Source: Lithodes maja
Lineage: Eukaryota; Arthropoda; Malacostraca; Decapoda; Lithodidae
Reading direction: 5' to 3'
Assembly: GCA_037953745.1 (NCBI GenBank)
Contig: JBAKBP010013035.1
Coordinates: 1-64,000 of the forward strand
DNA length: 64,000 nt
In this document: positions 1 to 11,428 of the stretch, piece after piece
Position numbering within the stretch: position 1 is the first letter of the stretch
How the letters are laid out: each line of letters starts with the position of its first letter
Position numbers and translations under genes: made by a program
The notes under the pieces: model-generated
The model's input: only the letters and a program-made list of their open reading frames with translations
What the model was told of the DNA's origin: nothing
Database searches by the model: none

Positions 1-303
1 GGCTGGAACATAGACCTCGAAATGCCCCAGCGCAAGCACAACCGCCAGCAGCTCCTCCTCGACAACAGAGCAGCTCCCCTGGGCCGAATTGAACTTCTCC
101 GAGCAGAAACTAACAGGATGCTCCAGCCCATCATCGTCCTTTTTCACAAGGACGGCACCAGCCCCCACACCACTAGCATCCGTTGCTAGTTGGAAAGGTA
201 GGCTAAAGTCAGGGGCCCTGAGGATCAGGTGAGTGCACAACAGGTGTTTTACTACCCCAAACGCCTTCTCACACTCAGGCGCCCATTTGACTTTCTTATC
301 CTT
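1..303 (-). pseudogene. Gypsy C RNase H domain fragment
   Basis: An open minus-strand frame from about 303 to the window edge encodes the start of a Gypsy RNase H. Visible landmarks are FQLATDASG (first catalytic Asp), HPVSF and ELLAVVLALGHFE. It aligns to the RNase H of element A (21308-21886). The sequence upstream (304-421) aligns not to RT but to the spacer that follows integrase in element A, so about 0.96 kb of RT has been deleted here. The fragment cannot act alone. Confidence 0.8.
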
Positions 304-421
304 CCAGTTATCCTCCACCTGAGCTTGACTGTCCCGTTCTCCGTCTCCACCTTGACTGCTAAACGTCATCACAGGCACAGTGAGAGGCTCAGGGGGGTGC
401 CTCACATACTCCTTCATGAGA

Positions 422-1282
422 TTAACGTGACATAACTGATTGCGCTTCCGTCTGTCTGGAGTGGCTACCAAGTAATCCAGGTCCGATAGTTTTCTCCACC
501 ACCCTATAAGGACCAGCGTACTTCGTGGATAAGGGGTGACCTACAAGGGGCAGTAGAATCAACACCTCCTGACCCACGTGAAACTCCCTGAGTTTAACCT
601 TGAGGTCGTACCTGTCCTTCCTGAGGGCCTGAGAGCTAGTCAAATTACGGCCAGCCAACTCCAGACTGCGCAACATCCGTTCTCAACTGTCGAGGACACA
701 CTTGAGCATAGAACAAGGTTTTTCAGCGCCCTCCCATACTTCTTCAACCATATGGAGAGGCCCTCTGACACGGTGTCCAAAGACGAGCTCATTAGGGCTG
801 AATCCAAAACTTTCCCCAGTTACCTCCCGCACAGCAAACAAAACACATGGCAGGCCAAGATCCCAATCCTTCCCACTCTCAAAGCAACAACAACGAAGCA
901 CAGATTTTAAGGCTGAGTGCCATCGCTCTAACACACCCTGGCTCTCCGGATGATACGCAGATGACGCAACCGTAACAATCCCATGCTGCGGCATTGCTTG
1001 AACAAAGAGGTTAGAAGTGAAGTTGGATCTCTGGTCTGACTGAATCTCCTGCGGGTAACCATACCGGGAAAAATACACAAGCAAGTTTCGGACCACCGTC
1101 CACGCTGACCCATTTCTCATAGGGTACGCGTCAGGGTACCTTGTTGCTACCTCTCCCGACTGTGCATCACTGTCCTCCTTCAACTCGACAGCACCGGTAC
1201 CACATTCAAGAACCTCCGGGTCTTCTAATTGCAATTTACGAATATCCGAAGGAGCAAGCTTATCTAAGTGTTTGCGAAACAA
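422..1282 (-). pseudogene. Gypsy C integrase, N-terminally deleted
   Basis: Two adjoining minus-strand frames (1282-683 and 676-422) encode the integrase core and C-terminal region. The second catalytic Asp (QSDQRSN) and the Glu in GVLERWH are present. The HHCC zinc finger and the first catalytic Asp found in element A are missing: the frame jumps from the acidic linker (LKEDSDAQSGE) straight to VATRYPDAYP. The C-terminal part keeps FHVGQEVLILLP and KYAGPYRV, then shifts frame near 490. An integrase without its first Asp and zinc finger should be inactive. Confidence 0.85.
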
Positions 1283-1336
1283 CTCATGCCCCCCTCCTAC
1301 ATTGAATTTAGCCTCCCGTTGCTTTCTCTCTGTATA

Positions 1337-2827
1337 TCATTGCTGTCTCTTCATCTTTTTAAGCCCATCCTCTGCCTTCTCAGTAACAGTTAATGGGTCT
1401 TCTCCAGACTCGAAAATCGGTCCTAATAACGAGTCCCCGAGAATGTCCATTGATACTAAACTCTCAACCGCATCAACTTTCAACCCCTTCTCGGTACCTT
1501 TCCTCCGCTTGTCTAAAGACTGTTGACCAGAATGCGACTCCCTGGATGCAAGATATCTGGTGACAACACACTCCATAGGTTGCACCTGACACTTCTCAAC
1601 CCACTCCTGCTCCTCCCTACTCACGTCGGCCGGCTTCTCGGCAACGACTAAGGGTGGAGCCTCAGAAGTAGGCCCCGCAAAGTCGTTGCCGAGAAGGAGG
1701 TCGACGCCCCCAACAGGTAACTTCTCCACAATTCCTACATCCAGGTCACGAGTCACACCATCAACTTCCATCTTCATTCTTATAAGCGGGTATGACCTTG
1801 TTGCATTAACTCCCTGAACCACAACCACCCGCGCCTGATTTACAGGTTTACCAGTGAAATTTCTCAACAGTGTTTGCGATGCCCCAGTGTCACGCAAAAT
1901 TCTCACCTCATGTCTTCTACCCCCCCACTCCACACAACCGAGTCCCCTGTGGTCACTAAAGGCATCACGGACAGGGAATAAGCCTTCCGGATCCTTCTGC
2001 ACTGGCAGTGTATTTACCTCTGAAGAATTGCCTCTAACAAACTCTGATGTCCTCTTGAACACTCCAATGCCGTGAGCAAAAGACACGGCTGCCGGAGGAG
2101 GTCGACTAGGGCACTCATTTGCCTTATGACCCTCCTGGTGGCACTTAAAACACATAAATTTCGGTTTCGGCTTATACTGTGATGTAAAAAGCCCCTGACT
2201 TTTCTCATACGGCGTGGTGTTAGGTTTGGATTCAGTTTTAGTTTCATTGCTCTTTTGTTTAAATGTGTCATTGCTATGGGGAACGGGAGGATAACGGTAC
2301 CTAGCATTTGCATCGTACTTCTGTGAGGACCCGCAACCCCGAATCAACGACAGCCGTCGATCAGCCATTTCTGCTGCTTCGACTAGAGTTCTTGGGTTTT
2401 TCTCCTTCAAGTTCAAAGTTAGATCACCGCCCATGCTCTTAAAGAACTGCTCCAACATCATCAACTGCTTAACTCCATCAAACGTTGTTACCTTCTCAGA
2501 TCGGAGCCAGTTCCCCATAGCATCGGACAAGTCCCGGGCGTGTTCCAAAAAGGTGCTATCTCTTCCCTTAGTTACACCCCGGAACTTCAAACGGTACGTT
2601 TCTGGTTGCAGTTCGTAAGCCCTCAGGACAGCCTCCTTGAGATCCTCATACACAATACATGACTCCAAAGGTAACACATCGTAGGCTTTAAGACCCTTGC
2701 CTATTAATCTAGAGGATACAAGTGCTGCCCATTTATTCTCTGGCCACTGGTGTTCCCGGCACTTCTTCTCAAAGCGTGCGAAAAATTCTGTAACACCACT
2801 CTCATCAAACACCGGAACCAGTTTCAA
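1337..2827 (-). pseudogene. Gypsy C gag (SCAN-like capsid, CCHC) and protease
   Basis: A 496-residue open frame. The first ~160 residues are the capsid-like domain (LVPVFDESGVTEFFARFEKK through VLRAYELQPETYRLKFR), matching the Gmr1-type Gag region from which vertebrate SCAN domains derive. A CCHC knuckle (CFKCHQEGHKANEC) follows near residue 225 and an aspartic protease near residue 313 (RDTGASQTLL). The end of the frame runs into the linker before integrase. It is one of the longer intact stretches of copy C, but it is cut from its N-terminal part (3067-3546) by a frame break, so the listed start is internal. Confidence 0.85.
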
Positions 2828-3066
2828 TAAGTGCGAGAGAGATTGATCATGAGCACAGTTACCAGCCCCAAGTCGCTGTCCCGTTGTCCCTACTCGCGAC
2901 TAATCTACGTCCATGTCGGCACAGTACCTAGTCGACTCTAAATCAGCTTGGATTTTTGCTAGCTTGGCTCTCTCTTCTATCTTGGCTAATTCTAATTGCT
3001 GCTGATGCTCACATGCCCTTTGTTGCTCTACAGATACCCTGATAGCCTTTCTCTCTTCGATCCTAG

Positions 3067-3546
3067 CTAATTCGAGCCAAACAATAATTCGGGAGATAAC
3101 CCTTGAGGAGGTGAAGGTGCTACAATGTTTGAAATTACCGGTGGTCCCCCCAGGGGCAACCCACCCTGCCAGTCACCACCCAACTGTGGATGCGTACTCG
3201 GGGTCGGCAAACTACTGCGATGGCTGGGAGTCGAGTGAAGGGGAAGCATGGCCGAAGGGCTCTGAGCACTCAACCCATCTCGCTCACCAGTCACCCTGCC
3301 CAGTACACACGTTATCAAGTTATCCCTGGTCATGCTGCTAGTACCCGCATGACCGATAGCTGTGGCCAGACATTGAAGACCGTACCGATCCATACCCTCC
3401 AACCGCTCGGCAGTAACAGGCCATTGCAAAAATATCCTAGCATCCTCTTCACAGTTCACCTGATTAACCATTTCATCATACTGTTGTTCCTCAGTTTCGA
3501 CATTACGTACTGTGTCTCCATTCTACTCTGATCCAGTATAAGACAT
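3067..3546 (-). pseudogene. Gypsy C gag N-terminus
   Basis: The natural start is probably the ATG at 3546, by homology to element A (start 26385), but codon 8 is a TAG (3523-3525). The remainder is open to 3067 and contains VNCEEDARIFLQWPVTAERLEGMDRYGLQC, homologous to the A and family-B Gag N-termini. It then loses frame where the coiled-coil region should begin (about 2930-3066). Confidence 0.8.
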
Positions 3547-3754
3547 GATGCTCACAAAAATTTCCCACCTCAATATTCAGAAAAGAAGTACCCCAAACTC
3601 TTATACCTCAATATACACACAAAAATTCTCGGAAATACTCAAGGGCTATACTATGTTGCAAAAAAAAAAAAAATCTTGCTGATCCCTGCAAAATATTCCC
3701 CAAAACAACAAATGTTCCCTGCTAATAAATGCAGGTTCACCAAATCCTAGGTAA

Positions 3755-3762
3755 GGTCGCCA
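3755..3762 (-). promoter_or_regulatory. Primer-binding site of Gypsy C
   Basis: The minus strand reads TGGCGACC two bases inside the LTR end (CGTAACA-AA-TGGCGACC). The same octamer sits at the same place in element A and in family B copy 2, which supports it as a tRNA 3'-end match. The exact tRNA cannot be assigned by eye. tRNA-Arg-type primers carry this octamer in some insect Gypsy elements. Confidence 0.65.
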
Positions 3763-3764
3763 TT

Positions 3765-5580
3765 TGTTACGACTGAGGTTTAAATATATCAGGGCTCTTA
3801 TTCATTGGACTAGTAATGGCATAAATGCTACAACGGAAAGCGCTAGATCCAACCTCTGATGTATATTCCCAGTGAACAAAGAACACAAATACTCTCCAGA
3901 GTTCTATATGCAATAATAGGTTATTAAACTCTCAATAAATGTGCGTCTACTCTAGGCTTAATGTTATGTGAAAACAGCCTATTACTACCTATAACCGAAG
4001 GTGCTTGGTTATGGTATGCAAAGTAAGGTGGTAAGAGAAGTTACAGCTTACGTTACTTTAATCAATAAATGTCAGGCACTCCTGCATGAAAGAAAGTGCA
4101 CTGAAGTCCATCAACACCAACAAGGAATCTTCTTTAAATGTTAGATGCTATCAAGATGCTCGAATCGGAAATGGAACCCAAAAAGGCAGGCAGCGGAACA
4201 ATGCTCGTGCAGGCTATGCACACAAAAACGCAGGATATATAATGCAGTCGGAGCCAAGAATATCCTAAACGCTACAACACTAATAATAATCGCCACGACA
4301 ATGCAGTATTCCTATTAACAAAAAGAGCCTAAGTCGTTTGTGTCTCAATACATCAAATTAGGCTGCAAAATGCTTGTGTAATCATAAACGGGTATGCATA
4401 AAAAGAGTAATTAGGTTAATATACTTAATGTCTACTGTGACTGATAAAGTCTAGCTAGAGTCAATGATACGAGATACTGGTGCGCATGGCATGCCGCATA
4501 GCCTAGTGCAAATCTCAAGTCTGTGCGTCAAATATTACGTTATAATAAAGGGTAGCTCTCTTGAGAAACCTTAATACCGAAGTATTAAGCGTTTTCCTGG
4601 CGTACCTCAAAGACAAACAACGAGCTTAGAACAGTGCAGAATGGTATAGGCAAAAAGCCCTCATTCGTGCATGCTCTACTCTCAATGGCACACGACTAGA
4701 ATTTATCCAATCAACTCCAGTTCTCAGGTATGTCGTGCAGCTTTTAACTAAAGCCAACACCCATCGGAAACAATACCTTATGGTATCAGACTCCTAGTCT
4801 AGCATTATCTAATCCAGCAGAACACTAATAATTATAGGAAGCGGTACTGAACAATATGAATGCCAACCAATGCTTCGTGATCACTTATCTTAACAACTAA
4901 ACATACATGGGTTATATCAGACCTTAACGCACAATACAACTGGCCAGCATGAAGCTGATTATGCAGAGTTAACCAGAGGGGATATAATATTAATAAAAGG
5001 TGGTGAAAGGTATGGAAAATGAGAGAGATAGGCAGAGGAAAAGGTTCTCAGGTGCAGTGAGGAGGACAGGTATCAAAGGGATAAGAGGGATTCGTTCTAG
5101 AAACCAGATCTGAGGGAGAAAGTGGCGAGGGAGCTGTATATATACTAGCACTAGCTCGAGCCGCGTGGGAAAAAAGCGGTAACAAGTCCTCCAGCCAATG
5201 CTAAAGAAGCCAGCCAAACATGACGTCACAAAGCATGGTAAAAAACTCCCTCAATGAATCCCCACGAGGCCAGCCAGCTATGACGTCATCGAGTATAGCA
5301 AAACACTACGCGCCTCCTCTCACTCTGTTCTACTCTCTCTCTCTCTCTCTCAATTCCTATCATTACTACTTAATGATAAAACATATACTTTGCAAATAAA
5401 TATATAAAGCCTTGACATGGGCAAAAACAAAGAGCCTTTCTGGACTGCCCATGACACGAGCTTTCATATGAAATAAAGCACACAATAATACATCAACTGT
5501 TGCCACATCCACTGCCCTGGCGATCCTAGCGAGTCACTGTAGGACAAGCCATGCAGTTCTAACGGAGTGGTTAACGTCAC
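3765..5580 (-). repeat. 5' LTR of Gypsy C (about 1.8 kb)
   Basis: Begins TGTTACGA on the plus strand and ends near GTTAACGTCAC. It is colinear with the element A LTRs (19016-20828, 26641-28459) over its length, including the TTGGACTAG and CCTCCAGAGT landmarks, but clearly diverged. It contains a CT run at 5333-5351. No gene of its own. Confidence 0.85.
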
Positions 5581-6639
5581 CCTGCAAATTCGAATATGTA
5601 ATATTCACGCTGTGAAGACTAAATGCTCCTTCATTAAGCAGCCACCAATAAAACAGAAATATGTATTCCTATAAAATTGAGTAAAGTATGTTGTGGCAGC
5701 CAGCAGGTTTTTTATGCGTTGCCAATTAGTGGATATAATAACTTGAATGTTTAAGCAAATCTACAAACTTTGGGTGAATGATCAGGATCATACATAGTGA
5801 TGTATGCATTTTTATTTAAGATAGGCTTACTTTCCCTTGTTTAGATCTACCAATTCCAATCTTTGTAAGACACACCTCCTTCCTACACCAGTATTGCCAG
5901 ATAATTCTGCGAGCCCCAGAGCGAGGGTGGGTCAGCTGGAACTTTGACCAACTGTACCTGAGATTACTCGTCTATGTCGCCAGGTTCAGAATTAAAATCA
6001 GTGAGTGTTTGCCTAGCAGAGTTGAGTGCTTCATTATCAGTAATTCTATGTTTTGATTTTAATCTATATTACATTAACGTAAGTTAATCTTTGTGGATGT
6101 TTGCTATCCATTTGTTCTCAATTCTTTGTCAGTGAATTATTATCACCATTGTTCATCTTCTGATGTTTTATATCGTTCTTGTGTGTTTGCTGTAGCCATT
6201 CAGTCTTGATCAATATATACCATGGACTTAAGCCCCTTTAGCACGGACGGTAACTTTAACCTTTTATGCACCCTCTGCGGATCCATTTAAATGATCCTAT
6301 TTATAACGATTTACCTGTACTTTGAGGATAATTTCCTTTATATGTTATTTTAATTTATTTGTCTCCATTGACTCAGTATTATGTTGTCTTATATTGATTA
6401 TTTATGCTTGCGAGATTTCGATCTCTATGTTGTACTAATCATTATTTTGTAACTATTTTATCATCCATTATTCTTAATCTATTGAGACGTGTATGTATTA
6501 TGAACCTCTGCTACTATTGAATAAAATATTGTGTTGACTTATCATGTGTCTTTATTTATTACCTGTTGTTAGTGTATCATATTGGAATTAAGTGACAGCC
6601 CTCGCCCAATTAGAGAGTTAAAAGTTGTAACAGAATATC
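5581..6639. other. Non-coding A+T-rich stretch
   Basis: No supported gene. The stretch lies between the Gypsy C LTR and the LINE fragment and is not recognisably part of either. No similarity to the other repeats of this window was seen. Confidence 0.6.
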
Positions 6640-8082
6640 TCACGTTTCTCCAGAAACGTGGCATAACAAGTAGTGCAAGGTAGAGTCATCTGTGTATGAA
6701 TGGATTGGACTGAAGGTACAGTTGAGAAGATAATTTATGAAAATTAGAAAGAGAAAAGGTGATAGGACAGAGCCCTGAGGAACACCAGAGTTGATAGGAT
6801 GAGGAAGTGAGTGATGGCCACCCACAACTGCAGCTACGGAACGGCCGGAAAGGAAATTAGAGACAAAGGCACAGATGGAGGAATAGAAACCGAAGGAGGA
6901 TAGTTTAGAAATTAAAGATTTGTGCCAGATTCTATCGAAGGCCTTTGGTATGTCTAGTGCAATAGAAAAAGTCTCACCGAAGTCCCGAAAGGAGGATGAC
7001 CAAGAGTTAGTAAGGTATGAAAGAAGATCACCAGTAGAGCGACCCTTAAGGAAGCCATACTGGCAAAATGAGAGCAGATTATGAGAAGAGAAATGCTTAA
7101 GAAATATGGAAGCAAGAATAGTTTCAAAAACTTTTGAGATACAAGAGATGAGAGCAATTGGACGATAGTTGGAGGGTTGAGAGCGGTCACCCTTCTTTGG
7201 GACAGGTTGAATGAGAGCAAACTTCCAGCATGAAGGGAAGATGATGGAGGAGAGACAGAGACAAAAGAGTTTGCCTAGGCAGGGAGTCCGCACGGAAGCA
7301 CAGTTTTTGCGTACAACAGGAGGAACACCGTCCGGACCGTACGCCTTCTTAGTATGAAGCCCAGAGAGGGTAGAAAGTACATCTTTAGAAGATGTTAGGA
7401 TATTAGGCATAAGTAGGAGAGAGAGGGGTGGAGAGGGAGGAATAGCACCAGAATCATCCAAGGTGGAGTTTCTAGCAATAGTTTGAGTGAAGAGTTCAGC
7501 TTTGTCAGAGGAAGAAGTGATGGTTGTGCCATCAGAGTGGGAAAGGCGAGGAAGACAAATTGTTTGAGAGGTTTTTGGCTAGATGCCAGTAAGCTTGGGA
7601 ATAGCTAGAGTTGGATACTTTAGTGCATTAATTATTGATGAAAGAGTGCTTGGCAAGTCGATGAACAGATTTGGCTTGATTCCGGGCAGAAACATAGGAA
7701 GAATGAGATTTTTTAGTTTTAAGGCATCGTTACCGTTTAAATGCTTCCTCCTTGTTGCGGACAGCAGTAGAACAAACATGAGTAAACCAAGATTTTATTG
7801 CATTAGACTGAGAGAAAGAAAATGGAATGTATGCTTCCATGCCCGAGAGGATTAGCCTCTCCGAGTGTCCTCGGCCACGGACGCAGAAGTCATTCCATGG
7901 GAAATCAAAGGAGTACTGCCGAGGAGCCTTCCAGTTGGCAGCGACAAAGTGTCACAAGCGCCGCCGGCTAGGAGGATCGGGTGGTCATACTGGAGAGATA
8001 TCTATAGGACAGGTAACAGAGATAAGTTTATGGTCGGAGGAGCCCAAAGGAGAGAAAACATTTACAGTATAAGAGGAAGGAT
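6640..8082 (-). pseudogene. LINE (non-LTR) ORF2 fragment: endonuclease end and reverse transcriptase
   Basis: Reading the minus strand from 8082 the frame first gives the C-terminal APE endonuclease motif GSSDHKLISV (8030-8060). A linker follows (about 7579-7779), and then RT from 7461 with VPKKGDRSQPSNYRPIAL, LDIPKAFDRIWH, SGVPQGSVLSP and a YTDD active-site box where YADD is usual. It stops just after that box, so the thumb and 3' UTR are missing, and the upstream endonuclease is also gone. Several frame breaks and an in-frame TGA near 8004 show decay. The style is that of the Jockey/I-type APE LINEs; the exact clade is uncertain. Confidence 0.85.
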
Positions 8083-8454
8083 AATGCCCCTTTCCCACAT
8101 GTGCGACTTCATACGATTTTCGTCGCCGAGGACGTAGTCTTGTCAATTCGCAAGGAATGTGTGCGACGTCTACGATTTTTACTGTTAAAAACCGTTGACA
8201 AGTTTACACCCGGCGACGACGTCGCCGATGGGTAAGACGCAATCGGCGACATTATGCGATACATCGGCAAATTGAGCGATGGTTCGCCGATGACCTCGGC
8301 GAGAACTGTCATATTTGAATAAAATATTGCGAAATAATGCGAAGGATGAACGAATCCTCGGCGTATGTTCTGTGACGTCTTCGGCGAATTAAGCGATGGT
8401 TCGGCGAATACCTCGGCGAGATTATCCGAAAACTTTTTGCATGTATTTCATAGC
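8083..8454. other. Non-coding block with imperfect GCGA-rich direct repeats
   Basis: No gene seen. Two related blocks recur about 120 bp apart (8255-8305 and 8375-8430), each with TCGGC(A/G)AAT, GAGCGATGGTTC or AAGCGATGGTTC, and CCTCGGCGAGA. The left edge (TAA then TGCCCCTTTCCCACATG, 8092-8110) resembles the end of a PIF-type MITE, but no matching right end was found. Confidence 0.4.
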
Positions 8455-8686
8455 AAAAACATAAAAACATAAGAAAACGGGAGTCTGCAGAAAGCCGATC
8501 GGCCCACACAAGGCAGATCCCTGTCACACCCAACCCCAATTACAAGGCCTAATTATAGACCCAACTCACTAATGCCTTGAGGACTGACCTCACCAAAACG
8601 GTTAGAGATCGACACAAGATTACGGGGTCTGCAGAGCGCCGATTGGCCCACACCAAGCAGATCCCCCCTCATACCCAACCCAACTC
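8455..8686 (+). repeat. Dispersed repeat (SINE-like), plus orientation
   Basis: Starts with ACATAAAAACATAAG units and contains two related blocks built on TCTGCAGA...GCCGAT(C/T)GGCCCACAC...AAGCAGATCCC...ACCCAACCC. A second copy lies in inverse orientation at 12327-12568 inside the Harbinger accessory gene. No Pol III boxes were recognised, so the class (SINE, or a LINE/Penelope 3' end) is open. Repeats of this style are common in decapod genomes. Confidence 0.7.
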
Positions 8687-8933
8687 GTCGAAAATGTACA
8701 AATTTATCTTAAAATCGCCAAACTAATGGGCCGAACGTCATAAAATATGAAAACTAATGGGGTTAACCATTAGGAAGAAAGGGGATCAGAAAAACGACCC
8801 ATCTCCCCAATTCGGAGATTGGCAATGTCCGGCTTCGCCGGAGACATTTTTCTATCAAATAATGTACAAATTTAGCTTGCTCTCAAAACAAAAAATATAT
8901 ATGTTGGCTCGCTACCGCTCACCAGGAAAATAT
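8687..8933. other. Non-coding, with a short direct repeat
   Basis: No gene. AATGTACAAATTTA occurs at about 8693 and again at about 8861. A GC-rich hairpin (GTCCGGCTTCGCCGGAGAC) lies near 8829-8847. Confidence 0.4.
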
Positions 8934-8939
8934 TGAAAC

Positions 8940-9098
8940 CTGGATGGGGGTAAACGTCTTAAAACAGTAGGCTGAACGGGGCCGAACGGATACAAGGCAA
9001 AGAGAGAGGGAGAGAAATAGAAAAAAAAAAAAAAAAACGAGGAGAGAGAGGGAGAGGAAGATAAAACCAAAAACAGCGAGGTGGACTCAATGTTTGCG
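8940..9098. repeat. Left arm of a long palindrome around the PIF insertion
   Basis: The arm is the reverse complement of 14379-14533 with moderate divergence. Shared landmarks are GTCTTAAAACAGTAGG, GGCCGAACGGATACAAGG, the GAGAGAGGGAGAGAAA purine run and CGAGGTGG. Both arms lie outside the TTA target duplications of the Harbinger element. They therefore formed a foldback sequence of about 320 bp before the transposon inserted at its centre. Confidence 0.8.
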
Positions 9099-9588
9099 TT
9101 ATGCTGGGTTCACACATTCACGTATATCGCTCCCATATGCTCCCGTCAGGCGTGATCGCCAATTTTGTGTAATGACGGGCGTAGTCCGGCCGTGTACGCC
9201 CGTATAGAGGAAGACTATTGCACTACCCGACATACGTACCGTAACGGGGCCAGTGTTACGTCAGACGTAATGTAGTCGTATGGAGCTACGTACGTGCTTG
9301 CGACTTGCGTAAGCATGTCCCCGTTAGTCCGCCTGGGCTGCCCGATTTGCGGAACACAGGCCACGCCCATGGCCACGCCCCCACAATACCTACGTAGCTG
9401 AGGCCGTACGTCTTGTGAGTTTGTAGGCATTACGTGGACCGTGTCCGGACAATCGTAGGCACACCCCGTTTGTCCAAACACATACAAAGACAGTCTTTGT
9501 CAACCACGTATGTCTTGGTTGGAATCTGGGAACTAGAAAAGGGCATGGCTGGCCACAACGTTCCCATTCCCACTCCTGACTCGGCACC

Positions 9589-10941
9589 ATGAAGAACATC
9601 ACGGAATACATCCTGGAGGAGTTCAAGATGGTGAACTCCCTAATCAAACCGGAGAACAGGCACAACACCCGGCTCATGCAATGGATCATTTCCTACATAG
9701 AAATGTTGGAACTGCTTGCAATAGCAAACAACATCCATGAAGAAGAAGAAGAGAAGAAGAATGAAAGGAGCAAGAGGACAGTGTGGATGTGGCCATATCT
9801 ACAACGTAGGCCTGAACATGGCCATTATGATAAGCTGATGAAAGAGTTGGCCACCGAATGTCCACAACTCTACAAAAACTTCACCCGGGTAGACAAACCA
9901 CTATTTGATGAGATTGTTGAACGTGTCACACCCCTCATTCAGAAGAAACCTACATTCTGGCGTAACCCCATTCCTCCTGGTCTGCGGGTGGCCATCACCC
10001 TACGTTTCCTCGCTACGGGTGATTCCTATAAGAGCCTGCAATACAACTTTCGTGTTGCCTACAACACCATCAGCCAAATTGTTCCCGACACCTGCCAGGC
10101 CATCATTTCTGTCTACGGAGATCAGGAGATCAAGACGCCACAATCGCCTGCTGAATGGAAGGAGGTTGCCAGCGGCTATGAGGAACGATGGAATCTGCCG
10201 CATTGTGTAGGAGCCATTGATGGCAAACACATACGGATCCGAAACCCAAACTTTGGTGGCACATATTACTTCAACTACAAGAAGTTTTTTTCCATTGTCC
10301 TGATGGCAATTGTTGACTCCAACTACAAGTTCATATACGTCGACGTTGGTGCCATAGGGTCAGAGTCTGATGGTGGTGGCTTTGCACACACCAGTCTGTG
10401 TAACTTGCTTGAAAAACAGGACGCAAATCTGCCAACCGCCGAGGTCATCTCTACCGATCCCACTGGACCACCCACTGAATACTTCTTAGTAGGTGATGAT
10501 GCATTCCCTCTACGCGCCTACATGATGAAGCCCTACCCCCTACGATCCCTCACGAAGCAGGAACGAATCTACCACTACAGAATCAGCAGGGCCCGCCGGA
10601 CGGTAGAGAACGCCTTTGGCATTCTTGCCAACCGCTTCCGTGTTTTCCACACTGCTATATCTCTAAAACCTGAACGTGTAGAGGTTGTTGTGTTGGCCTC
10701 ATGCATTCTGCACAACATCCTACGAGGCCGATGCCCACCACAATCAGAGGTAGATCAAGAGGACCCACACACCCACCAACTCATACCTGGCGCCTGGAGG
10801 ACTGACCCACCTGTAGGATACAACATCCCACCCGTGACCCGCAACACTGCAACCCTGCTTGCCAAGGCTCAACGCAACTACCTCAAGACCTACTTTAATT
10901 CCCCTCAAGGATCTGTGGCTTGGCAGGATGACCGGATTTAG
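9589..10941 (+). CDS. PIF/Harbinger DDE transposase (HARBI1-like nuclease)
   Basis: A 450-residue uninterrupted frame beginning at an ATG. It belongs to the DDE superfamily-4 nucleases that cut and join transposon ends in the nucleus. Catalytic candidates are D211 in AIDGKH, D303 in GDDAFP and E340 in TVENAFG. Family landmarks around them include HCVGAIDGKHIRI, the YFNYKKFFSIVLMAIVD strand and ARRTVENAFGILANRF. Residues 1-110 hold an acidic/basic stretch (EEEEEKKNE) and a helical region typical of HARBI1-like N-termini. Its length fits the family (about 350-450). In known PIF/Harbinger elements a Myb/MADF partner brings the transposase to DNA; such a partner is encoded at 11429-13733. No introns are needed and no breaks are visible. 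Confidence 0.95.
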   Translation: MKNITEYILEEFKMVNSLIKPENRHNTRLMQWIISYIEMLELLAIANNIHEEEEEKKNERSKRTVWMWPYLQRRPEHGHYDKLMKELATECPQLYKNFTRVDKPLFDEIVERVTPLIQKKPTFWRNPIPPGLRVAITLRFLATGDSYKSLQYNFRVAYNTISQIVPDTCQAIISVYGDQEIKTPQSPAEWKEVASGYEERWNLPHCVGAIDGKHIRIRNPNFGGTYYFNYKKFFSIVLMAIVDSNYKFIYVDVGAIGSESDGGGFAHTSLCNLLEKQDANLPTAEVISTDPTGPPTEYFLVGDDAFPLRAYMMKPYPLRSLTKQERIYHYRISRARRTVENAFGILANRFRVFHTAISLKPERVEVVVLASCILHNILRGRCPPQSEVDQEDPHTHQLIPGAWRTDPPVGYNIPPVTRNTATLLAKAQRNYLKTYFNSPQGSVAWQDDRI

Positions 10942-11428
10942 GTCAGTTACATTTATTTTTAAATACATCGATGCTTTGCTAGTTTGCTTTGTATTGTAAT
11001 TGTATCTTTGAAAGTGCCTTTTCTCTAATGTTTAGGTTCTTCCTATGTAGTTTAAATTATATGTTTACTTAAATTGTACTATGCTTATTTAATTTTACAT
11101 CTTTGACTTTCGAATTGCATTCAATTTTGCTATGTTTTCCATGTTACCTTTGTTTTGTACTTTATGTCTAACAGTTATATTTAATGTAAGTTGTCCATCA
11201 AGGATTGTCAAAATTAGTATTGACCATATTATCATTATTGCGTTTAAATGAATTATTTATTGTGTATGCTCATTACTTTCATTATAAAAAAAAAAATCAT
11301 CTTATTAATCAACAATTATGATAAAATATTGGAAATAGAAACACACACGTCATTACACAGATACATATATTTTTTTAAAAATACACATTAAGATTTATAG
11401 ATTTATATATATATATATACAGAGGGTA
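10942..11428. other. A+T-rich intergenic segment between the two convergent Harbinger genes
   Basis: No gene. It presumably holds both 3' UTRs. A-runs lie at 11287-11296 and a TA run at about 11405-11419, just beyond the stop of the accessory gene (11429-11431). Confidence 0.6.

Larger units (their letters stand above)
1..5580 (-). mobile_element. Gypsy LTR retrotransposon copy C, Gmr1-type order, partial
   Basis: Minus-strand Ty3/Gypsy element that runs off the left window edge. Reading down the minus strand it has a 5' LTR (3765-5580), a primer-binding site, gag with a CCHC knuckle, protease, integrase and then RNase H. Integrase lies upstream of RT/RNase H, as in element A at 19016-28459, to which it is clearly homologous. 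Compared with A it has lost almost the whole RT (junction near 303) and the zinc finger plus first catalytic Asp of integrase (junction near 1155). It also carries frameshifts and a stop early in gag. It is a defective, non-autonomous copy. The 3' LTR lies outside the window, so the target duplication cannot be read. Confidence 0.88.

Noticed and set aside
8092..8454. Possible PIF-type MITE starting TAA-TGCCCCTTTCCCACATG
   Set aside because: The left end resembles the Harbinger TIR in style, but no inverted right end with TAA was found nearby, so I did not call an element.
9215..9689. Minus-strand frames over the 5' region of the Harbinger transposase
   Set aside because: They overlap the TIR-proximal sequence and the transposase start, show no known domain, and look like antisense shadows.
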